Assembly: GCF_900102855.1 (NCBI RefSeq)
Contig: NZ_FMWD01000003.1
Coordinates: forward strand, 218,140 to 282,139
Source of the DNA: Thiohalomonas denitrificans
GTDB taxonomy: Bacteria > Pseudomonadota > Gammaproteobacteria > Thiohalomonadales > Thiohalomonadaceae
Length of the DNA: 64,000 nucleotides
Reading direction: 5' to 3'
Shown here: in pieces, positions 18,201 to 27,399 of the stretch
Numbering within the stretch: the stretch's first letter is position 1
Layout: each line of letters starts with the position of its first letter
Translations under genes and position numbers: made by a program
Notes under the pieces: generated by a model
Told to the model about the DNA's origin: nothing
Databases searched by the model: none
The model's input: only the letters and a program-made list of their open reading frames with translations

Positions 18201-18303
18201 GGCTGTAGCGGTGGGCTATCCGGGACCGTCAGCGGCAAGGATGCCGCGTCGAGCCTACACGGGTGTATTCACGGCGTGTCCCGGATAGCCCACCGCTACA
18301 GCC
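18201..18303. repeat. Hairpin element A: 26-bp perfect arms around a conserved core, between modA and modB
   Basis: The arms at 18201-18226 and 18278-18303 are perfect inverse complements over 26 bp. The 51-nt centre has a GCGGC/GCCGC mini-hairpin, then CGTCGAGCC and GTATTCACGGC. The centre matches element B at 40963-41069 (shared CGTCGAGCCT, CA, GGG, GTATTCA, GGC in the same order), but the arms of A and B are unrelated. It would fold into a stable stem in the modA-modB message and could stop or tune transcription between the two genes. Confidence 0.85.
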
Positions 18304-18339
18304 TGGGCACCATTTCCGAACAGCTATTTTAGGTGAAAG

Positions 18340-19014
18340 GTGGAATTTGACTGGACCCCTGTCTGGCTGACGCTGCAGTTGGCCTCCGTGACGACGCTGA
18401 TTCTACTGGTAGTGGGGACGCCTATTGCCTGGTGGCTGGCAAGGACCGGTTCCTGGCTGAAGCAGCCGATTGGGGCTGTCGTGGCACTACCGCTGGTACT
18501 GCCGCCGACCGTGCTGGGCTTCTATTTGCTGCTGTTGCTGGGGCCCAACGGACCGGTGGGGGAACTGACCCGGACACTGGGCCTGGGAACGCTGCCGTTT
18601 ACCTTTGCAGGACTGGTAGTGGCATCGGTGTTTTATTCACTGCCGTTTGTTGTACAGCCACTGCAAAATGCCTTCGAAGCTTTGGGTGAACGACCACTGG
18701 AGGTGGCGGCGACTCTCCGGGCCTCGCCTTGGGATCGTTTCCTGACGGTGGCAGTGCCGTTGGCCCGTCCCGGTTTTCTGACTGCGACGGTGCTGGGTTT
18801 CGCCCACACGGTTGGGGAGTTCGGGGTGGTGTTGATGATTGGTGGCAATATTCCTGGTGAGACCAGGGTCCTGTCGGTTGCCATTTACGACCACGTAGAG
18901 ATGCTTGAATACGGCAAGGCACACGCCCTCTCGGCCGGTATGGTCGGTTTTGCTTTCGTGGTCCTCTACCTCCTGTATCTCGCCAACCAGCGACTCGGGA
19001 TGCGGCGCTCGTGA
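18340..19014 (+). CDS. modB: Molybdate ABC transporter permease
   Basis: A 224-residue inner-membrane permease with about five membrane helices. The family motif EAAxxxGxxxxxxxxAxPLA region is recognisable as [20 protein letters not shown], followed by [20 protein letters not shown], typical of ModB. The start is GTG 18340 with AGGTG just upstream. The stop overlaps modC as GTGA. It forms the channel for molybdate delivered by ModA and driven by ModC. Confidence 0.94.
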   Translation: MEFDWTPVWLTLQLASVTTLILLVVGTPIAWWLARTGSWLKQPIGAVVALPLVLPPTVLGFYLLLLLGPNGPVGELTRTLGLGTLPFTFAGLVVASVFYSLPFVVQPLQNAFEALGERPLEVAATLRASPWDRFLTVAVPLARPGFLTATVLGFAHTVGEFGVVLMIGGNIPGETRVLSVAIYDHVEMLEYGKAHALSAGMVGFAFVVLYLLYLANQRLGMRRS

Positions 19015-20087
19015 ATGGATTGAGGGCGAGTTTCGTAACCCGCCTCGGCGGCTTCAGCCTTGAGGCGGCATTCAACGGGCCGGGCGTCGGAGTGACGGCC
19101 TTGTTTGGCCACTCCGGATCGGGTAAAACCACGCTGCTTCGCTGTATCGCAGGTCTGGAAAGGGCGCAGGGATATCTGGAGGTCAATGGCGAGGTGTGGC
19201 AGGACCGTAAAACCTTTCTTCCTGTACACCGCCGGTCCCTCGGTTATGTCTTTCAGGAGGCGAGTCTGTTTCCGCATTTATCGGTTCGGCGTAACCTCGA
19301 ATTCGGCTGGAAACGTATCGCCCGGAGTGAACGGCGGGTGGCCTTCGAACAGGCAGTGGAACTGCTCGGCATTGAACCGCTGCTGCCACGGAACCCCTCG
19401 AGCCTTTCCGGTGGCGAACGCCAGCGGGTTGCCATCGCCCGTGCACTATTGACCAGCCCAAGGCTGCTACTGATGGACGAGCCCCTTTCCGCCCTGGATG
19501 AGCGTAGCAAGCAGGATATTTTGCCCTACCTGGAGCGGCTCCATGGTGAATTGGCGCTTCCTGTGATCTATGTCAGCCACTCCCTGACGGAGGTTGCGCG
19601 GCTTGCCGATTACATGGTCTGGATGGAGCAGGGCTGCGTCAGCGCGCAGGGTGCGTTGGCGGAGGTGCTGTCCCGGTTTGATTTGGAAGCATCGGAGGCG
19701 GAGGAGGCCGGTGCTGTCATTGATGCCGTAGTGGCGGTGCACGATCACCCCTATCACCTGACCGGTCTTGACAGCCCGTGGGGCCGGCTTTGGGTCAAAC
19801 AGATGGACGCCATCCCGGGGCGCCGGGTGCGGGTACGTCTGCCGGCCAGGGATATCAGTATTGGTCTGGTACCGGACCGGGACAGCAGTATTCTCAATGT
19901 CTGGAGCGCACAAGTGGATTCCGTTGGAGACGCCGCTCCCGGTCAGGTACTGGTTCGTTTGCGGCAGCCTGACGATGAACAGGCACCGCCGATTATTGCG
20001 CGGATTACCCGTCGTTCTGCCGATGCGCTTGAACTGAGCGAAGGCAGGCGAGTGTATGCGCGAATCAAGAGTGTCGCGTTGATGTAG
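19011..20087 (+). CDS. modC: Molybdate ABC transporter ATPase
   Basis: A 358-residue ATPase with Walker [10 protein letters not shown] (residues ~35-43), Q-loop, signature [15 protein letters not shown] and Walker [14 protein letters not shown]. The C-terminal ~70 residues form a Mop/TOBE domain ([15 protein letters not shown]), which binds molybdate and is expected in ModC. GTG 19011 overlaps the modB stop by 4 nt. The operon is modABC without an adjacent ModE regulator. Confidence 0.94.
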   Translation: MNGLRASFVTRLGGFSLEAAFNGPGVGVTALFGHSGSGKTTLLRCIAGLERAQGYLEVNGEVWQDRKTFLPVHRRSLGYVFQEASLFPHLSVRRNLEFGWKRIARSERRVAFEQAVELLGIEPLLPRNPSSLSGGERQRVAIARALLTSPRLLLMDEPLSALDERSKQDILPYLERLHGELALPVIYVSHSLTEVARLADYMVWMEQGCVSAQGALAEVLSRFDLEASEAEEAGAVIDAVVAVHDHPYHLTGLDSPWGRLWVKQMDAIPGRRVRVRLPARDISIGLVPDRDSSILNVWSAQVDSVGDAAPGQVLVRLRQPDDEQAPPIIARITRRSADALELSEGRRVYARIKSVALM

Positions 20088-20151
20088 GGGACATCGTTCC
20101 ACGGCGCAACGTACCTTTTGTTAGTTACGAGCGATGGGGAGATGGTACGGC

Positions 20152-21990
20152 ATGGCTGAAGAATCCACGGTAATTCTGGTCGGGGTCGTTGTGATCGGGG
20201 TGCTTTGCCAATGGGCGGCGTGGCACCTGAAACTGCCCGCCATTCTCCTTCTCCTTTTGGCAGGGATTCTACTCGGGCCGGTTGCCGGAATTGTCGATCC
20301 CGATGCCCTGCTCGGTGACCTGCTGTTCCCCGTGGTCTCTCTTTCGGTGGCAATCATCCTTTTCGAGGGCGCGCTCCGTCTCAAGCTTCACGAGGTTACC
20401 GGTGGCCTCGGCTCGGTGGTACGTAATCTGGTCAGCGTCGGTGCGCTGTTCAATTGGCTCATCATGTCGGCAGCTGCCCACGCATTTATCGGTTTCGACT
20501 GGCCACTTTCGCTTCTCTTCGGCGCTGTTGTGACCGTTACCGGACCGACGGTAATCATTCCGCTGTTAAGAACCATGCGCCCCAATGCCAATATTTCCCG
20601 GGTGCTGCGCTGGGAAGGGATCATCATCGATCCGTTCGGGGCCATCCTGGCGATTCTGGTCTTCAAGTACATCATTTCGGGGCGTAGCGCCGATCCCCTG
20701 ACCACCTTTTTCCTCAGCGCAGGGGCTGGTCTGGGGGCCGGCCTTCTGGGTGCCGCAGTGCTGGGGTTTATCCTGCGCCGCCATCTGTTTCCCGGTTATT
20801 TGACCAACGTCGGTACCCTGGCTTTCGTTCTGGCCGTCTTTACCGGGGCCAATTTGTTGCAGGAAGAGACCGGGCTGCTGGCGGTAACGGTCATGGGAGC
20901 CTTCATTGCCAACATGCGGGATGTGCCTGCCGAGGAGATTCTCGACTTCAAGGAGAGTCTCAGTGTCGTACTGATATCGGTGCTCTTCATCCTTCTGGCT
21001 GCCCGTCTCGACCTGACCCCGCTGCTGGACTTCGTCTATCCCGCCCTCGCGCTTCTTGCCGTTGTGCTCTTCGTTGCCCGTCCGGTGGCCGTTGCGGTGT
21101 CTACCTGGAGATCGAAGCTGAACTGGCGGGAGAGGGCTGTGCTGGCCTGGGTGGCTCCCAGAGGGATCGTTGCGGCAGCCGTTTCTGCGGCGTTCGCACT
21201 TCGTCTGGAGAGTGACGGCTATCCCGGTGCCGAACTCCTGGCCCCGCTCGCCTTTATGGTGATCATCGGTACCGTAGTGCTGCAGGGGCTTACCGCCCGT
21301 CCCGTGGCCAATCTCTTGGGTGTTTCCGAACCGGAGCCCAAAGGGGTCATCATCGTGGGGGCGCACCGGGTCGCCCGCGCCATCGGTAGCTCCCTGCAAG
21401 AGAACGGGTTTCCGGTCATCCTGGCCGATGCCAACTGGGAAGATATTGGCAAGGCTCGCATGGAAGGTCTTTCGACTTATTTCGGCAATCCGATATCGGC
21501 ACATGCCGACCGGCATCTCGATCTGGTGGGGGTCGGGCGCCTGATGGCCATGAGTCACCGTCCGGACTTCAATGCATTGACCTGTCTGCGCTTCAAGAGT
21601 GAATTCGGAGCCAATCGCGTGTACGCCCTGCGCATGCCGGAGGAAGGAGAGGATAAAGACAAGCGCGAGCCTGCCTCCCGCTACGCCTGCCCTACGCTTT
21701 TCCGCGAAAAGGTGACGCTCCCGATGTTGAGTAGTCTGTTGGCTCAGGGTGGTGAAATCCGCACCACACCCTTGACGGAAAATTTTTCGATGACGGAGTA
21801 CCGAAAGTTTTACCGGGGACGGGCCATACCCCTGTTTGCGATAGACCCGGCCGGTCGGTTACGGGTCTTCACCGAGGCCAGGGAGCTCGAGCCGAATGCG
21901 GGATGGCGTGTGATTGGGCTCTTACCTGAGGAGTTGGTCCAGGTGATGCGGGAGGAGCGTTCGGAAGTGCAGAATGACGGTACTGGTTAG
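20152..21990 (+). CDS. Cation:proton antiporter with C-terminal nucleotide-binding (TrkA-like) region
   Basis: A 612-residue protein of the CPA antiporter superfamily. About 12 membrane helices fill residues 1-390, with the conserved core TVTGPTVIIPLLRTMRPNA and WEGIIIDPFGAI. After residue ~400 comes a Rossmann segment (KGVIIVGAHRVARAIGSSL) like the RCK/TrkA-N domain of KefC-type and NhaP2-type proteins, suggesting gating by a nucleotide. It probably exchanges Na+ or K+ for H+; the ion cannot be assigned. ATG 20152 is preferred because GGGGAG lies about 10-12 nt upstream; ATG 20134 is in frame with no site. Confidence 0.88.
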   Translation: MAEESTVILVGVVVIGVLCQWAAWHLKLPAILLLLLAGILLGPVAGIVDPDALLGDLLFPVVSLSVAIILFEGALRLKLHEVTGGLGSVVRNLVSVGALFNWLIMSAAAHAFIGFDWPLSLLFGAVVTVTGPTVIIPLLRTMRPNANISRVLRWEGIIIDPFGAILAILVFKYIISGRSADPLTTFFLSAGAGLGAGLLGAAVLGFILRRHLFPGYLTNVGTLAFVLAVFTGANLLQEETGLLAVTVMGAFIANMRDVPAEEILDFKESLSVVLISVLFILLAARLDLTPLLDFVYPALALLAVVLFVARPVAVAVSTWRSKLNWRERAVLAWVAPRGIVAAAVSAAFALRLESDGYPGAELLAPLAFMVIIGTVVLQGLTARPVANLLGVSEPEPKGVIIVGAHRVARAIGSSLQENGFPVILADANWEDIGKARMEGLSTYFGNPISAHADRHLDLVGVGRLMAMSHRPDFNALTCLRFKSEFGANRVYALRMPEEGEDKDKREPASRYACPTLFREKVTLPMLSSLLAQGGEIRTTPLTENFSMTEYRKFYRGRAIPLFAIDPAGRLRVFTEARELEPNAGWRVIGLLPEELVQVMREERSEVQNDGTG

Positions 21991-22148
21991 CAGAAGCCGC
22001 AGTGCGGTCTAGACTAAAGGGCACGGCTTGAGTTTTGCCGCGTCGTTTGGCAAACGAGCGGGATAATAAACCAAATATAGCTGACGCAAGGAAGGGGGGA
22101 GTTTGTTTTGGCTAGTGGAAAGCCGTTGTCAATGCGGGGGGAGACACG

Positions 22149-24089
22149 GTGAGACCAGGCCTGCGTACCCGGTATGCCGTTTCCACTTCGTGTCTCATTA
22201 TCGTCGTCGTACTGGTCCTCTCCAGCGGCCTGATGTGGCATTTTCGGCAGGCCCTGGAGAATCTGTCCCAGGCTGGAATGCAGACACTCAGCGAATTGGG
22301 AGAGTCCCAGTTACGTAACCACGGCCTGGAGTTTGCCCACCTGGTCGCCGGAAACGTGGCCAGCCCCTATTCACGCCAGAGCATTGAACGCATGCACGAG
22401 GTGCTGCAGGACGCTCGTCAACATTATAGCGTCGAGTACCTGGTGCTGTTCGATGAGCGGGGACGGGCCGTCCTGGACGGCTTACGACAGAATGCGCCAT
22501 CGTTTGGCGAGCCTCTGCCCGAGTCGTTCGCCCTCGGGGTCTTTGAGGATGGCGAGCCGATTGTCCGTCACCGCAACGGCATCATCGACGTCGCCGTACC
22601 CGTGGTAACAACCGTTGCGGGGCAGAATGCCGGGGAGAGGGAGCTCCTCGGCGGGCTCTGGGTCGGCTTTTCCAAGAAAATGATGACCGTTCGCCTGTCG
22701 GAGATGAGGGACGAGCTCACTGCGTTACGTTTGGAGACCTTGCGGGAAGAATTAATTGCCATCGCCCTTATTACTTCGGCTCTGCTGGTCGGCGGTATAT
22801 TGGTGGCGGTGCAATTGGGCAGACGCCTGACCGATCCCATTCTCAAACTGGCCGCTACGGCGCAACGCATCGGGCAGGCGCAGCCGGCCACAATCGATGT
22901 GGATCGCGGGGACGAAGTCGGTGACCTCGCCAAGGCCCTAGCCGCCATGCAGGAGAGTCTCAGGGCGACGACCGTATCGAAAGACTACCTTGGCGCCATT
23001 ATCCACAGCCTCCACGAAACATTGCTGGTCACCGATGCGCAATGGCGCATCCGACTCACCAACCGGGCCATACGAGATAGCTTCGGTTTCGAGGAAGATG
23101 AGCTCATTGGACGATCCATCGACGAGTTGTTCAACGGATCGGCAGAGTGCCGGTCCGTTTTCGACGCGACCTCCACTTATGCCTATCGGGAGTGTTCCTT
23201 CAAGGCAGGGGACGGTAAGTGGGTGCCAGTGGTGGCTTCGGCGGCTTTGCTTAAGGGGGAAGACGGTCAAACCGGTACCGTATTCGTGATCCAGAACATT
23301 GCCGAGCGCAAGGAGATGGAGGATGAGCTTCGCCATTACCGCGACAACCTTGAGCGGCTCGTCACAGAGCGGACCGCGGAGTTGAGCGCAGTCAATGAGG
23401 AGCTGGAGTCGTTCAGTTATTCCATTTCCCATGATTTGCGCGCGCCGCTTCGGGCCCTGAACGGATTCAGCCAGATGCTCATGGAGGATTATCGGGAGCG
23501 GCTGGACGAGGACGGTCAAGGCTATCTGGAGCGTATCCGCGGCGCCAGCGAACGTATGTCGCAGATGATTGATGGCATGCTCACGCTCTCCCGGGTAGCG
23601 CGTCGGGAAATCAGGCGGGAATCGGTGGATCTGAGTGCTCTGGCCGAGGAGTTGCTGGACGAACTGCGTTCGGCAGATCCGAAGCGCAGGGTCGAGCTCC
23701 ATATTGAATCGGGGCTCAGGGTCACTGGCGACCCGGCGCTCCTGCGCCTGCTCATGCAGAATCTTCTCCATAATGCGTGGAAATTTACCGCAAATCGGGA
23801 ACCTGCACGGATCGAAGTGGGTCGTTCCATAGAGGATGGGCAGACATTTTTCTTTGTGCGCGATAATGGCAGCGGCTTCGATATGTCTGAGGCGAACGAA
23901 CTCTTCAAACCTTTCCGGCGTCTGGAGAGCGCACAGCACTACGAGGGTACCGGCATTGGACTGGCCACGGTATCGCGGGTTGTGATGCGGCACGGTGGAA
24001 GAATTTGGGCCACCGGAACGCGAGGAGAGGGTGCCACTTTCTCTTTTACCATTCCGGATCGTCGCCTGGCTCGCCGATCCTCGGCTTGA
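22149..24089 (+). CDS. Membrane sensor histidine kinase (HAMP-PAS-HisKA-HATPase)
   Basis: A 646-residue sensor kinase. Helix 1 is near residues 10-32, a periplasmic domain of ~170 residues follows, then helix 2 near 200-222, HAMP to ~275, a PAS domain near 280-390, HisKA with the phospho-accepting His in SYSISHDLRAPLR, and HATPase with N (NLLHNAWKF), G1 (RDNGSGFDM) and G2 (GTGIGLATV) boxes. The start is GTG 22149 with GGGGGAG 6 nt upstream. No response regulator is adjacent, so its partner is unknown. Its kinase core resembles that of the kinase encoded at 27400-29292, including the bacteriophytochrome-type H-box. Confidence 0.92.
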   Translation: MRPGLRTRYAVSTSCLIIVVVLVLSSGLMWHFRQALENLSQAGMQTLSELGESQLRNHGLEFAHLVAGNVASPYSRQSIERMHEVLQDARQHYSVEYLVLFDERGRAVLDGLRQNAPSFGEPLPESFALGVFEDGEPIVRHRNGIIDVAVPVVTTVAGQNAGERELLGGLWVGFSKKMMTVRLSEMRDELTALRLETLREELIAIALITSALLVGGILVAVQLGRRLTDPILKLAATAQRIGQAQPATIDVDRGDEVGDLAKALAAMQESLRATTVSKDYLGAIIHSLHETLLVTDAQWRIRLTNRAIRDSFGFEEDELIGRSIDELFNGSAECRSVFDATSTYAYRECSFKAGDGKWVPVVASAALLKGEDGQTGTVFVIQNIAERKEMEDELRHYRDNLERLVTERTAELSAVNEELESFSYSISHDLRAPLRALNGFSQMLMEDYRERLDEDGQGYLERIRGASERMSQMIDGMLTLSRVARREIRRESVDLSALAEELLDELRSADPKRRVELHIESGLRVTGDPALLRLLMQNLLHNAWKFTANREPARIEVGRSIEDGQTFFFVRDNGSGFDMSEANELFKPFRRLESAQHYEGTGIGLATVSRVVMRHGGRIWATGTRGEGATFSFTIPDRRLARRSSA

Positions 24090-24182
24090 GCCTTGAAAGA
24101 GGGCCGTCGCGGCTGGCCGCTCTCGACTTTCCGCTGTCTTGGCGTTAACTTGCCACCACCGTTCACTCTGAGAGAACCAGCT

Positions 24183-25244
24183 GTGCTGAATTCGGATCGG
24201 CGGCCCCTGCGAATGGCTGCCTTTTTCCTGTTGCTAGCCGTGCTCCTGACCGCCTGCTCGCGTACCGGGACCGAGACCCTTAGGTATGAGCTCTACGTCT
24301 TCGGCACGCTGGTGAACGTCACCCTTTGGGAAGTACAGCCGGAGGAGGGCGAGGTCGCAATTACCGAGCTCAATGAAGCCTTTCAGCGCATGCACCACGA
24401 TTGGCATGCCTGGAAACCGGGGCCGCTGGTGGACATCAACCGGGCCATTGCCCGCGGTGAATCGACGGAAGTGATCCCCTCTCTAGTGCCCATTATCGAA
24501 CAGTCCAAAGTACTCGAGAGACGTAGTGATGGGCTGTTCAACCCGGCGATCGGTGGGCTGCTCTCAATTTGGGGCTTCCAGAGCGACCAGCCACCGAGCG
24601 GGCCCCCGCCGGCGAGCGAGGCTATCGCCGAGTGGGTGGAGCAAGCCCCCTCCATGGAAAATGTGCATCTGGATGGAAATGTACTGACCTCCGACAACCC
24701 TGCTGTGCAACTCGATTTCGGTGCCTTCGCGAAGGGCTACGCCGTCGACCTTGCAATCAGGCACCTGCGCGAGAGGGGTATTGAGAACGCCATTGTGAAT
24801 GCCGGCGGCGATTTGCGTGCCATAGGCAGCAAAGGTGAAAAGCCATGGCGTGTCGGGGTTCGTCACCCGCAAGGGGGTGGCGTGATGGCGGCCATCGAAG
24901 TCCGTGATGACGAGAGTGTCTTCACCTCAGGTAACTATGAACGTTATCGGGAGCACGAAGGAGTCCATTACCCGCACATTCTCGATCCGCGTACCGGCAT
25001 GCCGATCGAGAGCGTGACCTCGGTGACCGTGATTCATGATAACGGAGCGGAAGCCGATGCCGCTGCCACCGCTTTGATCGTCGCCGGTCCGAAGGAGTGG
25101 CACCGCATTGCAGAACAGATGGGTATCCGTTATGTCATGCTGGTCGATGATGGTGGTACCATTTACATGAACCCTGCGATGGCCGAACGCGTCGATTTGC
25201 AGGGTGACGCGGCGCAGAACGTCGAACTCAGCCAATCGCTTTGA
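24183..25244 (+). CDS. apbE: FAD:protein FMN transferase, lipoprotein
   Basis: A ~353-residue ApbE family enzyme, attaching FMN covalently to Ser/Thr of exported flavoproteins such as Nqr or Rnf subunits. A lipobox LLTAC near the N-terminus predicts a lipid-anchored periplasmic protein. Motifs include ELYVFGTLVNVTLWE, DFGAFAKGYAVDLA, NAGGDLRAIG and HILDPRTGMPIESV. The start is uncertain: GTG 24183 gives a basic n-region before the hydrophobic core, and ATG 24213 is the alternative. It follows the histidine kinase by 93 bp. No target flavoprotein is encoded nearby. Confidence 0.93.
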   Translation: MLNSDRRPLRMAAFFLLLAVLLTACSRTGTETLRYELYVFGTLVNVTLWEVQPEEGEVAITELNEAFQRMHHDWHAWKPGPLVDINRAIARGESTEVIPSLVPIIEQSKVLERRSDGLFNPAIGGLLSIWGFQSDQPPSGPPPASEAIAEWVEQAPSMENVHLDGNVLTSDNPAVQLDFGAFAKGYAVDLAIRHLRERGIENAIVNAGGDLRAIGSKGEKPWRVGVRHPQGGGVMAAIEVRDDESVFTSGNYERYREHEGVHYPHILDPRTGMPIESVTSVTVIHDNGAEADAAATALIVAGPKEWHRIAEQMGIRYVMLVDDGGTIYMNPAMAERVDLQGDAAQNVELSQSL

Positions 25245-25330
25245 GGGGCCGGGGAGGAACGCCGGGTGCCGAACCGCTCAACTTCAGCCCTGGACACTCG
25301 ACGGCCACATCCCTGCGGCACGGGTGGTAT

Positions 25331-26446
25331 TCAGTCCGCCGGCGTGAGTCGCAGGATTTTCCCGTTGGTCTGGTCGGTCAGGGCATACACGGCCCCGTCC
25401 ATTCCCTGAACCACATCCCGGATGCGGGCATCCAGTTCGATACGCTCCTCTTCGGTGATCTGCTCGCCGTCCTGGCTGAGGCGGACGATGGCCTGAGCCA
25501 CCAGGCCGCCGACGAGGATGTTGCCCTGCCATTCGGAAAATTGACCGCCGGTGTAGAACGTCATGCCTGAAGGGGCGATTACCGGTGTCCACTGATAGAG
25601 AGACTGTGCCAGTTCCGGCCGTGTCGGTGGGTCGGGGATATTGCGACTGTCATAGTGGCTGCCCCAACTGACCAGCGGCCACCCGTAGTTGCGACCGGCC
25701 TCGGCAATGTTGAGCTCATCGCCCCCTTTCGGCCCATGCTCGATCTCCCAGAGCTGGCCGGTCTCGGGATGGATCGCTGCGGCCTGGATATTGCGGTGGC
25801 CGTAGGACCAGATCTCGGGCTTCGCTCCCGTCTGGTTCACAAAGGGGTTGTCTTCCGGCACCGAACCATCGGGGTGGATGCGGACAACGGTTCCAAGGTG
25901 GTTGGAAAGCTCCTGGGCCGGATCGAACCTGAACCGCTCACCCGTGGTGATGAACAGTTTTCCATCGGCCGAAAAGGCGAGCCGGGAACCGAAGTGGTTG
26001 CCACCCCCGACCTTCGGTTGCTGACGGAAAATGACCTCTACCCGTCTCAATGTATGGTCCTCCAGCCGCCCGCGTACAACGGCCGTTGAGGCGCCCCCTT
26101 GCCCGGGTTCTGCGAAGCTGAGATAGACCAGCCGGTTGGACGTGAATTCCGGATCCAGGGCGACATCCAGCAGCCCACCCTGTCCCCGTGCAAACACCTC
26201 GGGGACACCGGTAACCGGCTCAGAGATATCTCCCTCCGGTGACACGATGCGCAGTCGTCCAGGCCTTTCGGTGACCAGCATGCGCCTGTCCGGCAGGAAG
26301 GCGAGTCCCCAGGGATGTTCGAGTCCCTCCGCCAGCGTTTCGACCTGGATCGGACCCGACTGGCTTTCCACCGTCCGCGCCATGGCAACTGGCATCGCCA
26401 AAGCCAATAGCAGTATCCCTCCGACGAGATAATTCTGGTGCGTCAT
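25331..26446 (-). CDS. Exported PQQ-dependent aldose sugar dehydrogenase-like protein (YliI/Asd type)
   Basis: A 371-residue periplasmic six-bladed propeller of the soluble glucose dehydrogenase/Asd family. A signal peptide (LVGGILLLALAMPVAMA) is followed by LEHPWGLAFLPD, MLVTERPGRLRI, GQGGLLDVALDP, KVGGGNHFGSRLAF, GHRNIQAAA and EHGPKGGDELN, all family marks around the PQQ and calcium site. It should oxidise aldose sugars to lactones with PQQ as cofactor. ATG 26446 has GGGGA 7 nt upstream; ATG 26452 is in frame just before it. No pqq synthesis gene is in the window. Confidence 0.92.
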   Translation of the reverse strand: MTHQNYLVGGILLLALAMPVAMARTVESQSGPIQVETLAEGLEHPWGLAFLPDRRMLVTERPGRLRIVSPEGDISEPVTGVPEVFARGQGGLLDVALDPEFTSNRLVYLSFAEPGQGGASTAVVRGRLEDHTLRRVEVIFRQQPKVGGGNHFGSRLAFSADGKLFITTGERFRFDPAQELSNHLGTVVRIHPDGSVPEDNPFVNQTGAKPEIWSYGHRNIQAAAIHPETGQLWEIEHGPKGGDELNIAEAGRNYGWPLVSWGSHYDSRNIPDPPTRPELAQSLYQWTPVIAPSGMTFYTGGQFSEWQGNILVGGLVAQAIVRLSQDGEQITEEERIELDARIRDVVQGMDGAVYALTDQTNGKILRLTPAD

Positions 26447-26798
26447 GAACATTTCCCCGGGAAGTGTAGGGACCTGCCCTTAGGTTAGCCCACAGCGAAG
26501 AAAGAGGGTGCCTGATGCGAAGCGACCGGTTACCGCCGGTGGTCTTCAAAGGTGGTAGGCATTCACTCGCTGGCTAAAACGAAACCCGGTGAAAATGCCT
26601 CTAACCTGTAGTTACCGGTTGGGCGACTTGAGGGAGCCTCTACAAATTCATTTCGTCACTCCCGCGAAAGCGGGAGCCCAGTAAAATCAACGGCTGGATT
26701 CCCGCTTTCGCGGGAATGACGAATTTATAGAAGTGGCCCTTGATTCGGCTCTGATGGGCTGTTTAACTGTGCGGCCTTTTGACGGAAGCAGTGAAAGC
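26447..26798. other. Divergent gap between sugar dehydrogenase and exonuclease genes
   Basis: This 352-bp region carries no supported gene. It contains the start-side control regions of both flanking genes and the 26654-26721 inverted repeat. An in-frame extension of the exonuclease reaches 26733 but has no ribosome binding site. Confidence 0.5.
26654..26721. repeat. Inverted repeat of the CCCGCGAAAGCGGG class
   Basis: Two 27-nt arms (26654-26680 and 26695-26721) are inverse complements at 24 of 27 positions, and each arm is itself palindromic around CCCGCgaaaGCGGG. Outward flanks (AAATTC and GAATTT) extend the symmetry. Sequences of this kind recur between genes in many proteobacteria. It lies 78 bp upstream of the exonuclease start and could form a cruciform or an RNA hairpin. 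Confidence 0.8.
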
Positions 26799-27371
26799 AT
26801 GGCGAAAAGACCCGAGATTTACGTGAGTGTGGATATCGAGGCGGATGGACCGATCCCGGGGCCGCACTCCATGCTCAGTATTGGTGCGATAGCCTATGAT
26901 GCGGCGGGCGAGAACATGGGTGAGTACAGCGCCAATCTGGAGACGCTGCCGGGTGCCATGGCCTATCCACCGACGGAGGAGTGGTGGAAGGGTTTCCCCG
27001 AGGCCTGGGCGGAGGCGCGCCGCGAGCCACGGCCGCCGAAAGAGGTGATGGAAGACTTTGCCGGGTGGCTGGAGGGATTGCCGGGTACGCCGATCTTCGT
27101 CGCCTGGCCCGCGACATGGGATTTCATGTGGATCTACTGGTATCTGATACATTTCACCGGCAAGCGCACCTTCTCTGAACACGGCATTGACATGCGCTCC
27201 TATGCGATGGGCATGCGTCGGAAGGACTTTCGGCATGCCGGAAAGAACTATCTCCCCAAGCGCTGGTTTTCGCCGCAGAGCCACACCCATGTGGCACTTG
27301 ATGATGCCCGTGAGCAGGGCGAGCTCTTCATGAACATGATGCGCGAAAATCGGGTTAACAAGAAAGATTGA
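26799..27371 (+). CDS. DEDDh-family 3'-5' exonuclease
   Basis: A 190-residue exonuclease-fold protein. The first acidic pair is in YVSVDIEADGPIPG (Asp-Ile-Glu), the middle Asp region is WPATWDFMWIYWYL, and the final His/Asp pair is in HTHVALDDAREQ, giving the DEDDh set. Length and layout fit small stand-alone RNases/exonucleases rather than polymerase epsilon subunits. ATG 26799 has GGAAG about 12 nt upstream. Substrate (RNA or DNA) is not determined. It is convergent with the histidine kinase gene, with 28 bp between the stops. Confidence 0.85.
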   Translation: MAKRPEIYVSVDIEADGPIPGPHSMLSIGAIAYDAAGENMGEYSANLETLPGAMAYPPTEEWWKGFPEAWAEARREPRPPKEVMEDFAGWLEGLPGTPIFVAWPATWDFMWIYWYLIHFTGKRTFSEHGIDMRSYAMGMRRKDFRHAGKNYLPKRWFSPQSHTHVALDDAREQGELFMNMMRENRVNKKD

Positions 27372-27376
27372 ACAGG

Positions 27377-27391
27377 CCCTGCAAAGCAGGG
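27377..27391. terminator. Possible bidirectional terminator hairpin
   Basis: CCCTGC, AAA, GCAGGG forms a 6-bp stem in the 28-bp gap between two convergent genes. The T-tract is weak on both strands, so termination is uncertain. Confidence 0.35.
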
Positions 27392-27399
27392 GGTCGGGT

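Noticed and set aside
18227-18277. Element A core as a CRISPR-like or retron-like RNA
   Set aside because: There is no repeat array, no cas gene, and no reverse transcriptase in the window.
20566-21558. 330-codon minus-strand open frame inside the antiporter gene
   Set aside because: His/Gln/Gly-rich shadow of membrane helices; no family marks.
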